Source: Polytrichum commune
Taxonomy: Eukaryota > Streptophyta > Polytrichopsida > Polytrichales > Polytrichaceae
Direction: 5' to 3'
Assembly: GCA_950295325.1 (NCBI GenBank)
Contig: OX485809.1
Span: 38,843,081-38,907,080, forward strand
Length of the DNA stretch: 64,000 bases
Shown here: piece after piece, positions 47,268 to 59,461 of the stretch
Layout: the number at the start of each line of letters is the position of its first letter
Position numbering within the stretch: the first letter of the stretch is position 1
The notes under the pieces: generated by a model
Told to the model about the DNA's origin: nothing
Database searches by the model: none
Seen by the model: the letters and a program-made list of their open reading frames with translations, nothing else
Program-made: the position numbers and the translations under genes

Positions 47268-50200
47268 ATGGGGCGTAGGAGAGAGGGTGGTGGGGAGGAG
47301 AGCTCGGAAGGGAGACTGCTGGAGATGTGTATAAGGGCAGCATGTCGTGACATGAAGAGTGTGCGGGCATGGCGTCAGAAACGGAGGACACTTGAAATGC
47401 TGCCTTCCGAGCTGGCAGAGCGTCTTTTCCATCGTCTGCTGCAAGCTCACCTCCTCTCTCCACCTCTGATTGAGTGAGTGCCAACAACTTCCATCCGACT
47501 TGCTTGCATCCTTATACTACTTTTTCCAGCAAAGCAGGAATATATCGTGTATCTGCGTATCCTTGTTCCTGAATGTAATTAATCAGCTCCTGTCTGTTGT
47601 GCAGATTATTTCAGCGTACTATTCAAGAGGCAGATTTAAGTGGTGTGGGGAATGTGGATGGCGAATGGATGGCTTATATTGGAGGGTGTCATCATTTGCG
47701 AGTTCTTCGTGTGACTGACTGCAAATTGTTGATGAACAATGCTATCTGGCAATTGACAGGCATGGCCAAATCCACATTCTTCTTGTTTCAGTGCTTTCTG
47801 ATAGTTCTGGGCAGTTGCTATAGAAGCCAAAACTTGGGGCTTTTTAGGTCTTGTAAATGACATCTTTCTAAAGTAGAAAAGACGGCATTTGATTTGAAAA
47901 ACCTAGAGCACAGATGTGATGTTACCCCAGGCTTTTTCAGTCCAATAATAGTCTCACACGTGCGGGTGGAACGTTTGACTGCATTAAAGGATGAGTACCT
48001 AATACTTGATGATATCATTGTCATCCTGATTACATGTCCTGTTATTTAATCTGAATACGTATCTCCTTGTTTGTTTGTTTGTTTGTTTGTTTGTTAGGGT
48101 TAACAGCCATGGAGGAATTAGACTTGGCTCGATGCAAGAGGATTAGCGATGAAGCAGTATTCCATATCATGTCACTGAGGGGGCTGAAGAAGCTCGGATT
48201 GGCTGAAACCGGTGTGGGGGCGAAGGGAATATCACTCTTGCCAGTGCTTTCATCTCTTACATATCTTGATTTAGGAGGCTGTCCCGTAACTGATGAGCAT
48301 TTGATAGCTTTCCAGGTTAGCTTCTGTCCAATTTGTGTGTACAAGCCCTTGATCTTGCTAAATCTCTCATTGCTAGCATATGGAATTCCTTTCAATAATT
48401 TTCATTTGGAAGAGATTACGCCCTCCACCAGCAGCTTCTTAGGATGCATCACATATGCAAACACATCCACCTTATTTAGAAAAGGTCATATGGTCCAACA
48501 CATTGTTTGCAAAGGTCAATGATATGCATAATCTATTTCCAATGGAAATTATGCTAGATAATGACAATCGGATGGACGCAACTCGTGGCCACCCAATGGC
48601 CATTATCTAATACATCTCCATATTCAATTAGCATAAACACCTGTCATTAGCAATGAATTTCTTGTACTGAAGTAATTTCCTAAGCTCTAACTCAGTAGAC
48701 CATGATGTGCTTTGTGGATGCAGGCACTTGAGCACCTGGAGCACCTGGACCTTTGGGGCAGCAAGGTGACTAATAAAGGTGCACAAGGTTTAAAGATCCT
48801 CAAATTTCTCAAGTCGGTGAATCTTGCAATGACAGAGGTCACCGTTATCCCACGTCTTGACTCCCTGACAAGATTAAACCTCTGCAACTGTTCAGTGGAA
48901 TCCATATTTCAGGAGGACATTATAGTGGGTTGTTTGTTGAAAGAGCTGTTTCTCTCTGGGTCAGATTTCTCATTAAGAGATTCCATATCCAGTCTTAATT
49001 TGCAGAATGTACATTTGCTAGACCTTGCATCAGCACGCGTCCGAGACTTGGACGCACTAGTTCACATGCAAGAGCTCTCCATCTTGGACTTAAGTTGCAC
49101 TGGACTTTCAGATGCATTTATGCCCAAGTTCAGTGAGTTTGGGAAGAACCTGACATGGCTAGATCTCAGCAACACAAAGATAGGGTCGGAAGGTTTCGGT
49201 GCACTTGCAGGCCATGTACCAAAGTTGGAGCAGCTCTCATTGAGTGGCACGCTTGTGGATGACCACGTTTTTGCATATCTTGTGCATTTCCCTGCACTCT
49301 GCAGTGTCAACCTCAGCAGCAGTAAAGTTGAAGGTAAAGATCCATTCATATAATTGATTACAAACGGGTTTTTATTTGAAAGGCACACAGACATCTCAAT
49401 TGCTGTGACGTTAAGTGAGCTGATATTTCAGGTGCATCATGTGGGTACAGGAAGGATGAAGGTGGGATCTCAAGAATCGGTGCAAGTTTCCGTTCTATCA
49501 TATGTGCAGCAGCTTCAGAACCTGAGGCGACTTGATTTGCAGTATACTGGTGTTACGGACTTAACCTTCAATGCACTAACAATCCTCACTCAGCTCACCC
49601 ACCTCAATTTACAAAGTCCTTATTTGACAGGTAACAATCAATGATGCTGTCACTTGTCATATATTCTGCTGTCATTTTCCATGTTACCATTGATGGTTTT
49701 AATATTGTTACAGAGATCGTTGAATGAATACAATGGTTTTTTTCTGTGATTCTTTCATTTCTGTGTCATTTCGACTATGTGGTAGTTCTACTCATGGTAT
49801 CTTTTTTGCCAGATGAATGCCTTCAGCAAACATCGCATCTTCCAAACCTTGTGTGCCTGGAGATCTGCGGCTCAGTGGTCACAGATGGAGGTCTACACAG
49901 TTTCAATCCCCCTCCCCTTCTTGAAGAGCTTGATCTTTCCGACTGTTGGTTGCTGTCTGAAGATGTGGTTCTCGACTTTTGTGAAGCTCAACCTCATATA
50001 ATGGTGTGGAATGAAAAGACCGTTAGTGTTGTGAATGTTTCCCCAAAACAAATGCAAACTCAGGAGTACGGTGACCTGGTGAGTGGACGAAGAGCCACAA
50101 GTTTCACTCGTGAATTGCAAGTTACAAAAGTGAAGGCCCGGAAGAGTCCAATAAAATCTTCCAGCAAAGGGTCATCAAGGTTATCCAAGAAGTCACCTAA

Positions 50201-50664
50201 CAAAGGCAGTCAAGCTCATGGTGGATCTACTGACCTGCTGATAAAAATGGGTATGTATTCCTATGTGCATTTGCCCTTGAAAGCATTAATTCACACATGA
50301 TGAGTTCTGTGAAATGTCTTCACGCCTGAAACAAGTATAGCCTCAAGACCTTAGTACTTCTTAAAAATTCCATTTGTTGAATATTGACAAAAGTTTGTCC
50401 GCTAATGCAAGCTTGTTTGACAACTTTCTATTGCTTAAGTACTCGCCAACTGTAATTGTGGACATCTTGATTTTGAGGGATTGGCTTCGATGACCAACTT
50501 GTTTTCAATGCGCAGATGAGAGAATCAAGTACGCAAAGGAGGAGCTTTTGAGTCTGAAAACTTCAACCTTAACCAACTTGTCAAGCTCCAGTTTGAGGGA
50601 TCTAGATGGCCTTCTTGACATCCAAATACAAAACCGAGAAGGCAGATGGAGGTCAGTGAGCTGA
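47268..50664 (+). CDS. Leucine-rich-repeat (RNI-like) protein, seven exons, 651 aa
   Basis: Exons: 47268-47473, 47605-47759, 48098-48315, 48724-49333, 49451-49630, 49813-50250, 50516-50664 (1956 nt, phases consistent). The start ATG opens MGRRREGGGEESSEG. An F-box-like helix LPSELAERLFHRLL is near residue 46, followed by ADLSGVGNVDGEWMAYIG and about a dozen LRRs of the cysteine-containing type (MEELDLARCKRISDEAVF, HLDLWGSKVTNKGAQGL, LTWLDLSNTKIGSEGF, RLDLQYTGVTDLTF, LEELDLSDCWLLSEDVV). The C-terminus is basic and Ser/Lys-rich (KSPIKSSSKGSSRLSKKSPN) and then helical. It resembles the plant LRR family typified by Arabidopsis At4g23840 (from memory). Intron 2 appears to start with GC. The exon 5 acceptor (TACAG, 49450) was chosen for phase and is less certain. 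Confidence 0.88.
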
Positions 50665-53600
50665 GATGTACTTCATGCTGAAAACACCTAAAATCTCAAT
50701 GTCGAGTGGCAAGGCTTGAAGTATGAAGAAAAGGTGTTGGACGAACCAGAAATCATCATCAAACAAACCTGGAAGTCCATGATATTGACAAGAGGCCTTC
50801 ACATGATATTCCACACCTGGCTACAGGAGTAGTGGCAAAGATGTTAAATGGTATTATGGAGCCATGCAGTCCTGAAAACATCATCAAGAGATGTTGTAGT
50901 GGTCAGGCCAAGAAATGTTGCTGATGTGTTCATTCCTCATCAGATACAAGGATGCACATTATCACCCATAATCAATGACCTGCCATGGCCTGACCGCTAT
51001 GTCCGGTAATGGAAACATGTCCCTGCGATCGGCTATAGTACGCACCCACTACCTATCTCACCACTATCGAATCAAATCCTCATGTCCCCATTGACATACT
51101 CTTCACAAACTCGAATTGCTGGAATGTTATGATCCCTGCTTCCAGTTTCAGAATTGCCACTATACAATCACTGGTGATCAGCAACCTTTAGCAAACAAAG
51201 AAGCAGTTGAAGTTGAACGGTGCTGGATGTGCTCTACAAATCAATGCAAAGACACTGTGGTCCTGCTTGTTATCCGTGACTTACATGCTGATGTAATCAC
51301 TTCATTTTCTAATTCTTTCATCTAGATTTGAACTCACATTTTCGCAGGAACACCCTAGTGCAGGTCAGTTGACCCTAGTGCAGGGCAGATGGTTGCTTCA
51401 GAGGATTAGATTACTGCAGGGCATATGGTGGCTGTTGAAGCTGTGAAGGAAGTGCAAACCAGTGCTGGACTAGTATCGTCATCTTTGTGATACCATATGG
51501 ATGACTATAATGAGTACTTCACATGTTTTGATACCAGTAGGGAATGGGTGTCTTAACGGTATTTGTGTTTTCGACACCATTCAGGTCTATATACCATGCA
51601 AGGACGTTCATACCTCAATAAAATCACCCTAGTATCAATGTGGTTTAGAATGGTATTGACCCAACTCTTAACTCAAGTATACAAGGATTATCTCACCTTG
51701 ACATGTGCACCATATATCTATATTTGGCTGGTATTACCATTTTGATAGAAGGGGATAGGTTCTTTGATGCCATAATTTATGTTTGAGTACACATGCATTC
51801 ACCTATAATGCCAATCCAACATTGGTGAAAACTACAAAGGATATAGTTTCTAGTAAAAAGTCATTTGTTAGAAGCTTTCATCATGGCTGTGTGCTATGTT
51901 CCAGTGGAGGCTTCAACTCAAGCATTAAATCTCCATTGAATTTTTAAGTACCTAATGTTGATGAGATTATGTCGAAGCAATGGTGATAACTTAGTGTGAG
52001 AGACATCTTGGGTGTCTCTAAAAACTGTCAGTTTTACAGAGTCCAACATTTGTTACTTTCATTCACACTCAGGTACTGAAAATTTTGATGTGTTGTCTAA
52101 AACAAAATTATACATGGATAAGAATAATTCCAGTAACCTCTTCCAGCACATCCCCTCACATCTAACGTGTAGGGGTGTTATGCGGTTTGTTTTTCATGTC
52201 CTCCAACTTCTACTGATTAGATTTACTGATTAGATTTACACAGCAGAACTTGTGTTGCATTGGCAACTCTATGATGAAGCAGCAGCAAAAATCGGATTGA
52301 AAATAGGAGCTCCCCTAATTTAGTTTTGGTTATCGGAAGTGCATGAGGTTTGTTGATTTCTTAACCGAAAACATAGGTCCTCCCAATTGTGTTCTCGATT
52401 GATTGTGGAGTGATTAATGAAAATTTGAAGACGTAGTCCAATCTCTTCTAAACATGTGTCTTTTACGGTGCTTGTTCTTTGATCCTCACCAAACCACACA
52501 CCAATCAAATATGGGTGTGCAATTAAGAAAAGTAATTGAATACCACATGTATATCGTAGAGGGCTCTCTATTCCAACACAAATTATATATTTATCCTCAA
52601 AATATTTGCCTTCAATTCCTACTCCATAGGCAATTATTTGTCAACCACTTTAACATGTTTGTCTAATATAGGTATACTATTATCGCCAACCATTCTACAA
52701 ACTACAAGTTCTATTCATCACAAGGTCGATGAAATTAATCAATTATTAATAATAATAATAATTCAACCAATCTCCTCACAACGTTAGTGGGGCAAAACTC
52801 GAGACAATAGAGTACGGGAGGAAAGGATGAGTGGTTTTAAAGGGGGTGAAGTGAATAATAAAGAGAAGTTGGTTCTAATTGTCGGCCATCTCAGAGTGCA
52901 ACTAAATTCCTCTATCCAACATGCAAACATTGAGAAGAATTTGATATCTTGCCAATTGAACACTGAATTGAAAAGATTTATTGTCCCAAACCAAAAGAAT
53001 TAAGAAGAAAGAGCCTCAACTTCTATAACATAACATTACTTAGCTATGTATCAATCATTTGTGGGGTAAGGAATAGCTTGAGCATTATGCCTCTTTATTA
53101 TGGATTCTCTCCACATTTTGGGTGTACTCAGCCCGCATATTGTTCATTATGTTACATTTAACAATGATGATTGGGTGTTAATATGGGAGTCAAGAACAAT
53201 ACATGCTTGTATCATTTGTGACAGCCAATCCCGTGTTGAGTGTTTTGTTTTCACAAGTAGTTTATTGTCAGCTTACTTGCCAAACGAGTCCTTGTAATTT
53301 GCATTTAAATTAACATGCAGCTCAAAGAAGGCTCCACCTACGTTAGCCTCCCCTCCTCCTCTCTCCTTTTAGAAAGGAGGCCTCGGGGAGAGGTTGAGTA
53401 ATATTATGAGCTTGACGCATTTGCAATATGAGTTCTTGTATACTTTTTAAATTGTATGATTAAAATCACTACATTGGTCTAGACCCACTTGAAGCCCATG
53501 TGGAAACCATATTCGGGCGCTGCAATGTAAATATGATTCAATATGGGCCACATAATTCATCATCAACCCACCAAACAAATAATGTTAGACTAGTTATCAT

Positions 53601-53786
53601 GGGCCGCACTATTCTTGTAATAACACCATTCACATTTGATGTTTAATCTTGTGGACCACTTAATGTATCATGAACGTAGACTAATGTGGGTCGAAACTAT
53701 CATAAAAAAAAAATTAAAAAAATTAAAAAAAAAACTATTATGGCAAGAAACTTCAGTAATTTGTAACATGCTAATGTAACACTTCC
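50665..53786. other. Intergenic AT-rich DNA
   Basis: The first few hundred bases are the 3' flank of the LRR gene. The rest has only short open frames, an (AAT)n run near 52740-52762 and no recognisable gene. Confidence 0.45.
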
Positions 53787-53931
53787 ATAACATTATTCAG
53801 ATCCATAACAGTCTTTTGTGGGACTGACAGTATTCCATGAAATGATCTCCACATTCAAACTGAATATGAGGAATATTCCATGAAATATTGTCAATCCCGT
53901 AGAACATTGTTATGGATCTGAATAATGTTAT
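53787..53931. repeat. 145-bp hairpin with perfect 24-bp terminal inverted repeats
   Basis: 53787-53810 is the exact reverse complement of 53908-53931 (core CATTATTCAGATCCATAACA). The interior also pairs (GGGACTGACAGTATTCCATG against the inverse of 53875-53897), so nearly the whole segment folds. It could be a small foldback MITE or a miRNA-like precursor. No clear target duplication was seen. Confidence 0.8.
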
Positions 53932-54116
53932 CTCAACAAGAAAGGGTTTGATTATAGGAATTTGGCCCAAGATAAATATGTGGCACATTATTTTTAGTAC
54001 CAGACCTAATTGTCTACTTAGTGTAGTAATGATGAAAGGGAGAGCCCTCTATGGTCATGATATGATGCACGCTAATTGAAAACCAAGAGGCATCTTCCTC
54101 ACTAGCCATCATCTTA

Positions 54117-54710
54117 GGGCCACTTCACACACAAGATTGAAGGCCCATGACCATTGCAATCTAAGAGCTCTCATTGGTCGAAGGGGCGGAGGCCGTCCAA
54201 GTTCACTTCACACACGAAGGTGAAGGTCCAAAGAAGACTTCATGGACAAAAAGTCTACATGGAGTCCTACATGGCGGACTATGGATAAGGTTTCATGGTT
54301 TCCCAGAATGTTGGTTAGGCCCACCTCCAAGAGGTGGGCCCCACACAAATTCCCGGAGACCATTAATTTTTTACTATTTTTTCTAGCAAATCAAATTTCA
54401 GGACAGATTGCAGGGCATATTCTAGAATAGATTCCATGATAGATTCTAAGACAGACAAACACCACCGAGTAATTCTCTCAAATTGATAGAGTTTGAGACA
54501 TATTGTATTAAACCAAATCACCCCCTCCTTTTCTGCCAACAAAATGTGCAATGATCCCGCATCATGGTCCGTTCTCACTTCACACTATGCTTGACGGCCC
54601 GTGACTGCATAAAACGGCTTTCCTAACACCCATGGTACGGCCTTTGGATGAGAGTCAAGGGCCCTCACCATTACAAAGTCACGGCTCTTGGCTCATGTGT
54701 GAAGTGGCCC
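54117..54710. mobile_element. 594-bp PIF/Harbinger-type MITE
   Basis: The ends share the perfect inverted repeat GGGCCACTTCACACA (54117 and inverted from 54710), flanked on both sides by TTA (54114-54116, 54711-54713). Internal copies of CACTTCACAC occur at about 54209 and 54576. No coding capacity. Its termini differ from those of the 8.8-kb Harbinger element, so that element is not its obvious source. Confidence 0.85.
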
Positions 54711-56269
54711 TTAATTCCTTTCGGATCCAAAATCCTCACTAGCAAGTGGCCACCTACCTACAAATGTTATCTAAGTGCATTCAAGTCACCACGTGGGCCA
54801 ATAATAGTGGCCACAACACAATGTGCAAAAATGATCTCGGTTTGACCCACAACACGGAGTCGTATGTAACTTAGTAGTAGATATGTGGGCCTTTGTATTT
54901 GTAGACTATGATTGGTCTACTATGATTGACCATTATGGTTTGGCAGTGGCTGGCCCAAATGGGGGTTTGGCACTCATGTATAATTGCCTCCACTTGGATT
55001 TTATGTGTAAATGGGGTTGTGGGTGGGGTGAGTGCATTTGAGCATTGGTTGGAGGATAACAAAAAAACAAAAACCCTAAGGTATGTGACCCTATTGTGTG
55101 CACTTCCAATTCGGGCCTTTGGATTGGACAGACCCGTTTCCGCTAATTGTGAGCAATTTCATATCGGTGTAGTACAAGTGTGACATTTGGAGTGATTTTG
55201 CACGCGTTTGGAAATTGATATCACAACGTTGAACAGAAAAGAAAAAAAACATAATTTATTTTCAAGTTTTGAAACTACTGTAATTTTTCAAGGGCAAGAG
55301 GTTGATCTATGAATATGATGTGAACATTCACAGCATAGGTTGACCTATTTCCGATAACTGGGAGATAAAAACTTGAGTACAATCAGCGCCCTTTTCAAGG
55401 AATCCAAATTTGTGTGTTTTCCACTTACTTTTTTCATCAACCGAATGACGGTGGCGGCAAAATGTGTGAAACTTTGCGGTTTTTCAGTTATGTTAGAAAA
55501 ATGATGGCTACATGTGTGGAACTTCACGGCTTTAGGGGACTCCATGTATTAAGATTGGGGGTATTAGAAATGGGTTTGTCTACCATAGTATGAGTTTGTG
55601 TTGTTCTAGCCCTGTGCACCCGTGTGTAACAACACATCACTATAATGTGGTTCCTTGGGTTCATGTGGTCTTCCTACCTTTCCAAAAACGGTGGGAAACA
55701 GTGGAGTGGCAACCACTAGTACCACCACATTGCTTGTTGTGTAGAGATTGGGAATCGTCTTCTTACCCAATTAGCAATTTCCACCCATCAATTTTGTTGG
55801 AGTGCTTCAATTGGTTATTGAAGACAACTCTTGGGGTGAAGTATTTTCAAGGTACATAGTTCTCCCACATAGCATTTGTTATATGGTTATCAACAATAAG
55901 GAAACCAAGTGGAGGCATAGTGTAACCTATATGATCTATGTTTATTTTGTAAGGTATGTACACTTGTTTCAATATGTGGCTTATTTTGAGCAGGGAAAAG
56001 TAAGGGCACAATGGACATATCATAACCCAATTACATGGCTTCCAAACAAATAAGCATGACCTAGACTATGTGTGCCAAAGTCCATCGCGTAGCACACCAA
56101 GATGGAGACAAGTGAGTGGAGGCTCCAACTTAGGTACGGACATAAATTTGCCAATTCTACACTTCAATGAACCCTGATGGAGGTAGGCCCATTAACTTGT
56201 CAGCTTTACACTTTAACGAATCAACCATAGGGCATAGAACCAAGTGTGGCATAGCGTTGGTGGTCCCAT
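54711..56269. other. Intergenic AT-rich DNA
   Basis: No gene or structured repeat was recognised; the open frames have no domain features. Confidence 0.4.
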
Positions 56270-57065
56270 GTTCTCACAATCATGCGTTTTCGGCAACATC
56301 CCACACAAAAAGGTAGCACAAATAGATGGCCTTGTATGACCGCAATGGCTTTTGGAATATTTTGACTCATATATTCCTTAAGAAATTGCAATGTGATCCA
56401 AATCGTTGAGTTGTAAGGCTTCCGAATCCACTTCGAAAAGGTTGATCCAATGAAATAATTGAGACCTAGTGAGACATGACTTATATGGGCAACAAAAATA
56501 GATGCCCATGTTTGACCACACATGGTTTTAGAGTATTTAGGCTCAAAGACCATGTATGAAAGTGAGGTACAATCCAAGTATTTTAAATTGTCCGACTTCC
56601 AAAGCACTTCAAAAGGTTAATTCTCTGAAATAATAGTGGAACATAGTGGGACATGACATCGAGAGGATATTATCGTATACGAGCGCACCTCTCATTCATC
56701 CAACATTAAAACCTTGAAATAGTATAAAGAGTGGAAGCCTTAAAAAGAAATGATTCGACACCAAACTTAGTTTCAAAGACCTTGAATTGGTCCAATCTAA
56801 AGTTGAATCACCCAATACACAATTAATCGAGCTTTCATGCTGGATGGATAAGAGGTATGCTTGTATTCGACAGTTTCTTCTCGCCAAACGTGACCTACAA
56901 GGGCTGCATAATCATGCAGATGGCTATGTTTGACCACAAATAGGTTTCTCAAATAGTTTGACTTGCAAAATTTGTAAGAAATTGAGATGTGATTTAAATA
57001 GGTTGAGCCACATGACATCCAAATCCAGTCCGAAAGCCTAATCCAACGAGATGATTGGCCCATAA
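56270..57065 (+). repeat. Three diverged ~200-bp repeat units
   Basis: Units at about 56270-56475, 56480-56655 and 56895-57065 share the order ATAGATG-CC-TGT-TGACC, then an interrupted GGTTTT, TTTGACT or TTTAGGCT, then AAGAAATTG-ATGTGAT, then CCGA-TCCA and AATAATTG or GAGATGATTGG. The third is separated by about 240 bp of other sequence. Confidence 0.6.
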
Positions 57066-57116
57066 ACAAGTAGCCAAAGTGGCGGGAATAGGCCACGAAT
57101 ACCTTAGGTGGCCATT

Positions 57117-57160
57117 CCAAACCCAAACCCAAACCCACAATGTCCAAGTCCTTATAAAGG
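57117..57160 (+). promoter_or_regulatory. Telo-box-like AAACCC triplet followed by TATA-like box
   Basis: Three AAACCC units (about 57119-57136) are followed by TTATAAAG at 57152-57159. AAACCC elements and TATA boxes occur together in promoters of growth-related plant genes. The next gene's ATG is at 57995, so a long leader or leader intron would be needed. Function is speculative. Confidence 0.35.
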
Positions 57161-57994
57161 GGGTGGGTGGAGTGCCCCTATCCCCACGCACCAAATTCAA
57201 AGCACAACTAAGTTGGTATCTGATGAGTGAACCTTTTGATTCCCAATGGGGCTACCGAGTAGTACGCCAGCTGGCAGAGATAAAAGTTTGAATGAACCGT
57301 CAGTGTGAAAGAGGATATTATCAAGTCGTCTCTCTCATCGCACCTCCTCCGCCATGGCCAGGAGCCTCCTCGGAGCCTGCGTAGCCTTTCCCAAAATTTG
57401 TGCACCACCAGCTTCATCATCATCATGCTCCTGCTGGAGCTCTAAAAGTCTGATAACTTCTCTGCTTTTTAGGCAGAATTGTGAGTAGCCTTTCAGTTTC
57501 TGATCGAGAACCGTGTCTGTAACAAGGCGGGGAGGGAGGCAATTAGGGCATGCGGTGGACCAGATTTTATCAAGCATGCGCACGCCACCTGAGTAAGGAA
57601 AGGGTTAGCGAAGCAGAGAGGAAGTTTAGGTAGGGTTCTTATTTTTGGTGTTGTGAGGATGGTTTGAGTGATGTGTCGACAAGGCTTTTGATCGCCACTT
57701 GAGCATGGTTTAGGGTTGGTGATGATCATGCACGTGCCTCGGTGGTCGCGAAGGGTGTCCTGAAATTGGGTTAACTTTCGGGGGGTTCTTGGAGCTCTGG
57801 AGCAATTGGCCGATGATAAATTCTGTGCCATCATAATCTCGCCATCTTGCATCATATCTGGTCGTGCATTTCTCTGTAGATCTAGAATCCTGGGGTTTCG
57901 AATCCACTTGCTCAGGATATCCATACACATAGGTGAGCCATCCTGATAGGTTTTTTACACAATTAGAGAGGCTTGTAGGTAGGAGGAAGAAGAC

Positions 57995-58177
57995 ATGGCT
58001 GGAATTTTCAGGAAGATTTTTGGTTTCACACACAAGAAGGAGAACGAGAAGAAGCCTCAAGACACCGTACCACAGAAAACTGGAGGTTTTAGCGTCAAAG
58101 TTGCGGTTCCAGCAGATCCCACCTTGTATGCCCCTGTCGTCACACAATGTAATGGCAATGGTGGTGTGCAGGCAAGT

Positions 58178-58210
<33 letters not shown>

Positions 58211-59461
58211 TCTGTCTATTTTTCTAGATGGTTCCCTCTCCATTCTTCCCATACAGTAGAGTGGGATCTCACTTGTACATTTTTACAAGGATTCGTAGCT
58301 CACCCTCTACTTCTGCAAAAGGTTTTGATACAGTACCGAAAATGTGGTGATTACGTTACTTCAAGTGCAATTGCTGCCATGCTCTGCAGGGGGCAAGGAC
58401 CATTCACTTTACATATTTTGAGAACCTTACAATATTCTCACAATATTGTCACAAGTCTCCTTAATCTGCTGGAGGCCAGTTACCTATGAAGACTATGGCA
58501 CAAATTCCTGTAATTCGGAAATGTGATGATGCTTGTTTGCTTTCCATCTGCAAAAAATTGAAAGGTTTTGTGCCGGTTTATGCATCATGCATTTTTGTAC
58601 TGCACTTAAATCGCTCCGAGGATGTCGTAGTGACTGTGCATTGTTGTTTGTCAATATTGGAAACTCAAGGTTATGGTGTTTCTGTTGGAGATACTAATTT
58701 CTACTAGAAGGGCGCTTCTTTGTGCACGTGTGCTTGCAAGTTGTGTCACAAGCCCTCAAATATGTCTGTATTCCTAGGCCCACTTAAGAAATAGTTTTGT
58801 CTGGCACTCAATGGCCGGTATTGAAGGTGGCATTTTTGTCTTAAACGATGGATACCGGAGATCCGATCAGCTTTTTGGGGTTGAATTGAGCATTCGTTGA
58901 GGTCTTTCTTTCCTTCGATTTGCTTCTAGTTTACAACCTGCTTCCAGTCTACATGTAAAGGTAGCGCAAATTACACTAACAATGAAGTATTATACATTTG
59001 ATCCAGATTAGCTTCAAATACTACAGTATCATTTCCTGCTGCTTTCTGCCAGACTTGGATTTTGAACATATTGGACATTTGTGCTTGACATTCCTCTTTG
59101 GTTTTGATCCAAGATGTACTTGGTTCCTTCTCTCCGATTACTCTTTTGTTGTCTTTATGCTGTCTTGCTGCAAGAGTATGAAATCTTCCATACTCACAAT
59201 CCTTAAGTTACCACTTTGCCTTTTTCTCTGCAGGGATTGACATGGTATGCAGAAAGGCTGCGAGCAGATGATGATGGTGATGTTGCTCAAGAGTTTTTGA
59301 AAGAAGTCGTTCCTCGGGCGCAAGGCCCAGATAGGAATGCACAACCGACCTTTGAGGCAGTGAGTCGTACGAGACCCGTGAAACTGAAAGGTCCAGTGTG
59401 CACACAAAATGGTAACGTGCATCAAACTGTGGAATTATCCGGGAAATATCTATGGACATGA
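57995..59461 (+). CDS. Uncharacterised small protein, two exons, 134 aa
   Basis: Exons 57995-58171 and 59234-59461 join in phase to give 134 residues. The N-terminus MAGIFRKIFGFTHKKENEKK is short, basic and amphipathic. A middle block VAVPADPTLYAPVVTQC leads to the conserved-looking GVQGLTWYAERLRADDDGDVAQEFLKEV, which spans the splice junction. The C-terminus is polar. There is no signal peptide or membrane segment. The intron donor is CAG followed by GCAAGT, the consensus of GC-AG introns, and a (CT)n run follows it at once. I recall similar short plant proteins but cannot name the family, so no function is proposed. The splice phase and conservation-like composition argue for a real gene. 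Confidence 0.75.

Noticed and set aside
57493-57930. 145-codon minus-strand frame upstream of the small-protein gene
   Set aside because: No motif, and it overlaps the expected leader of the plus-strand gene.
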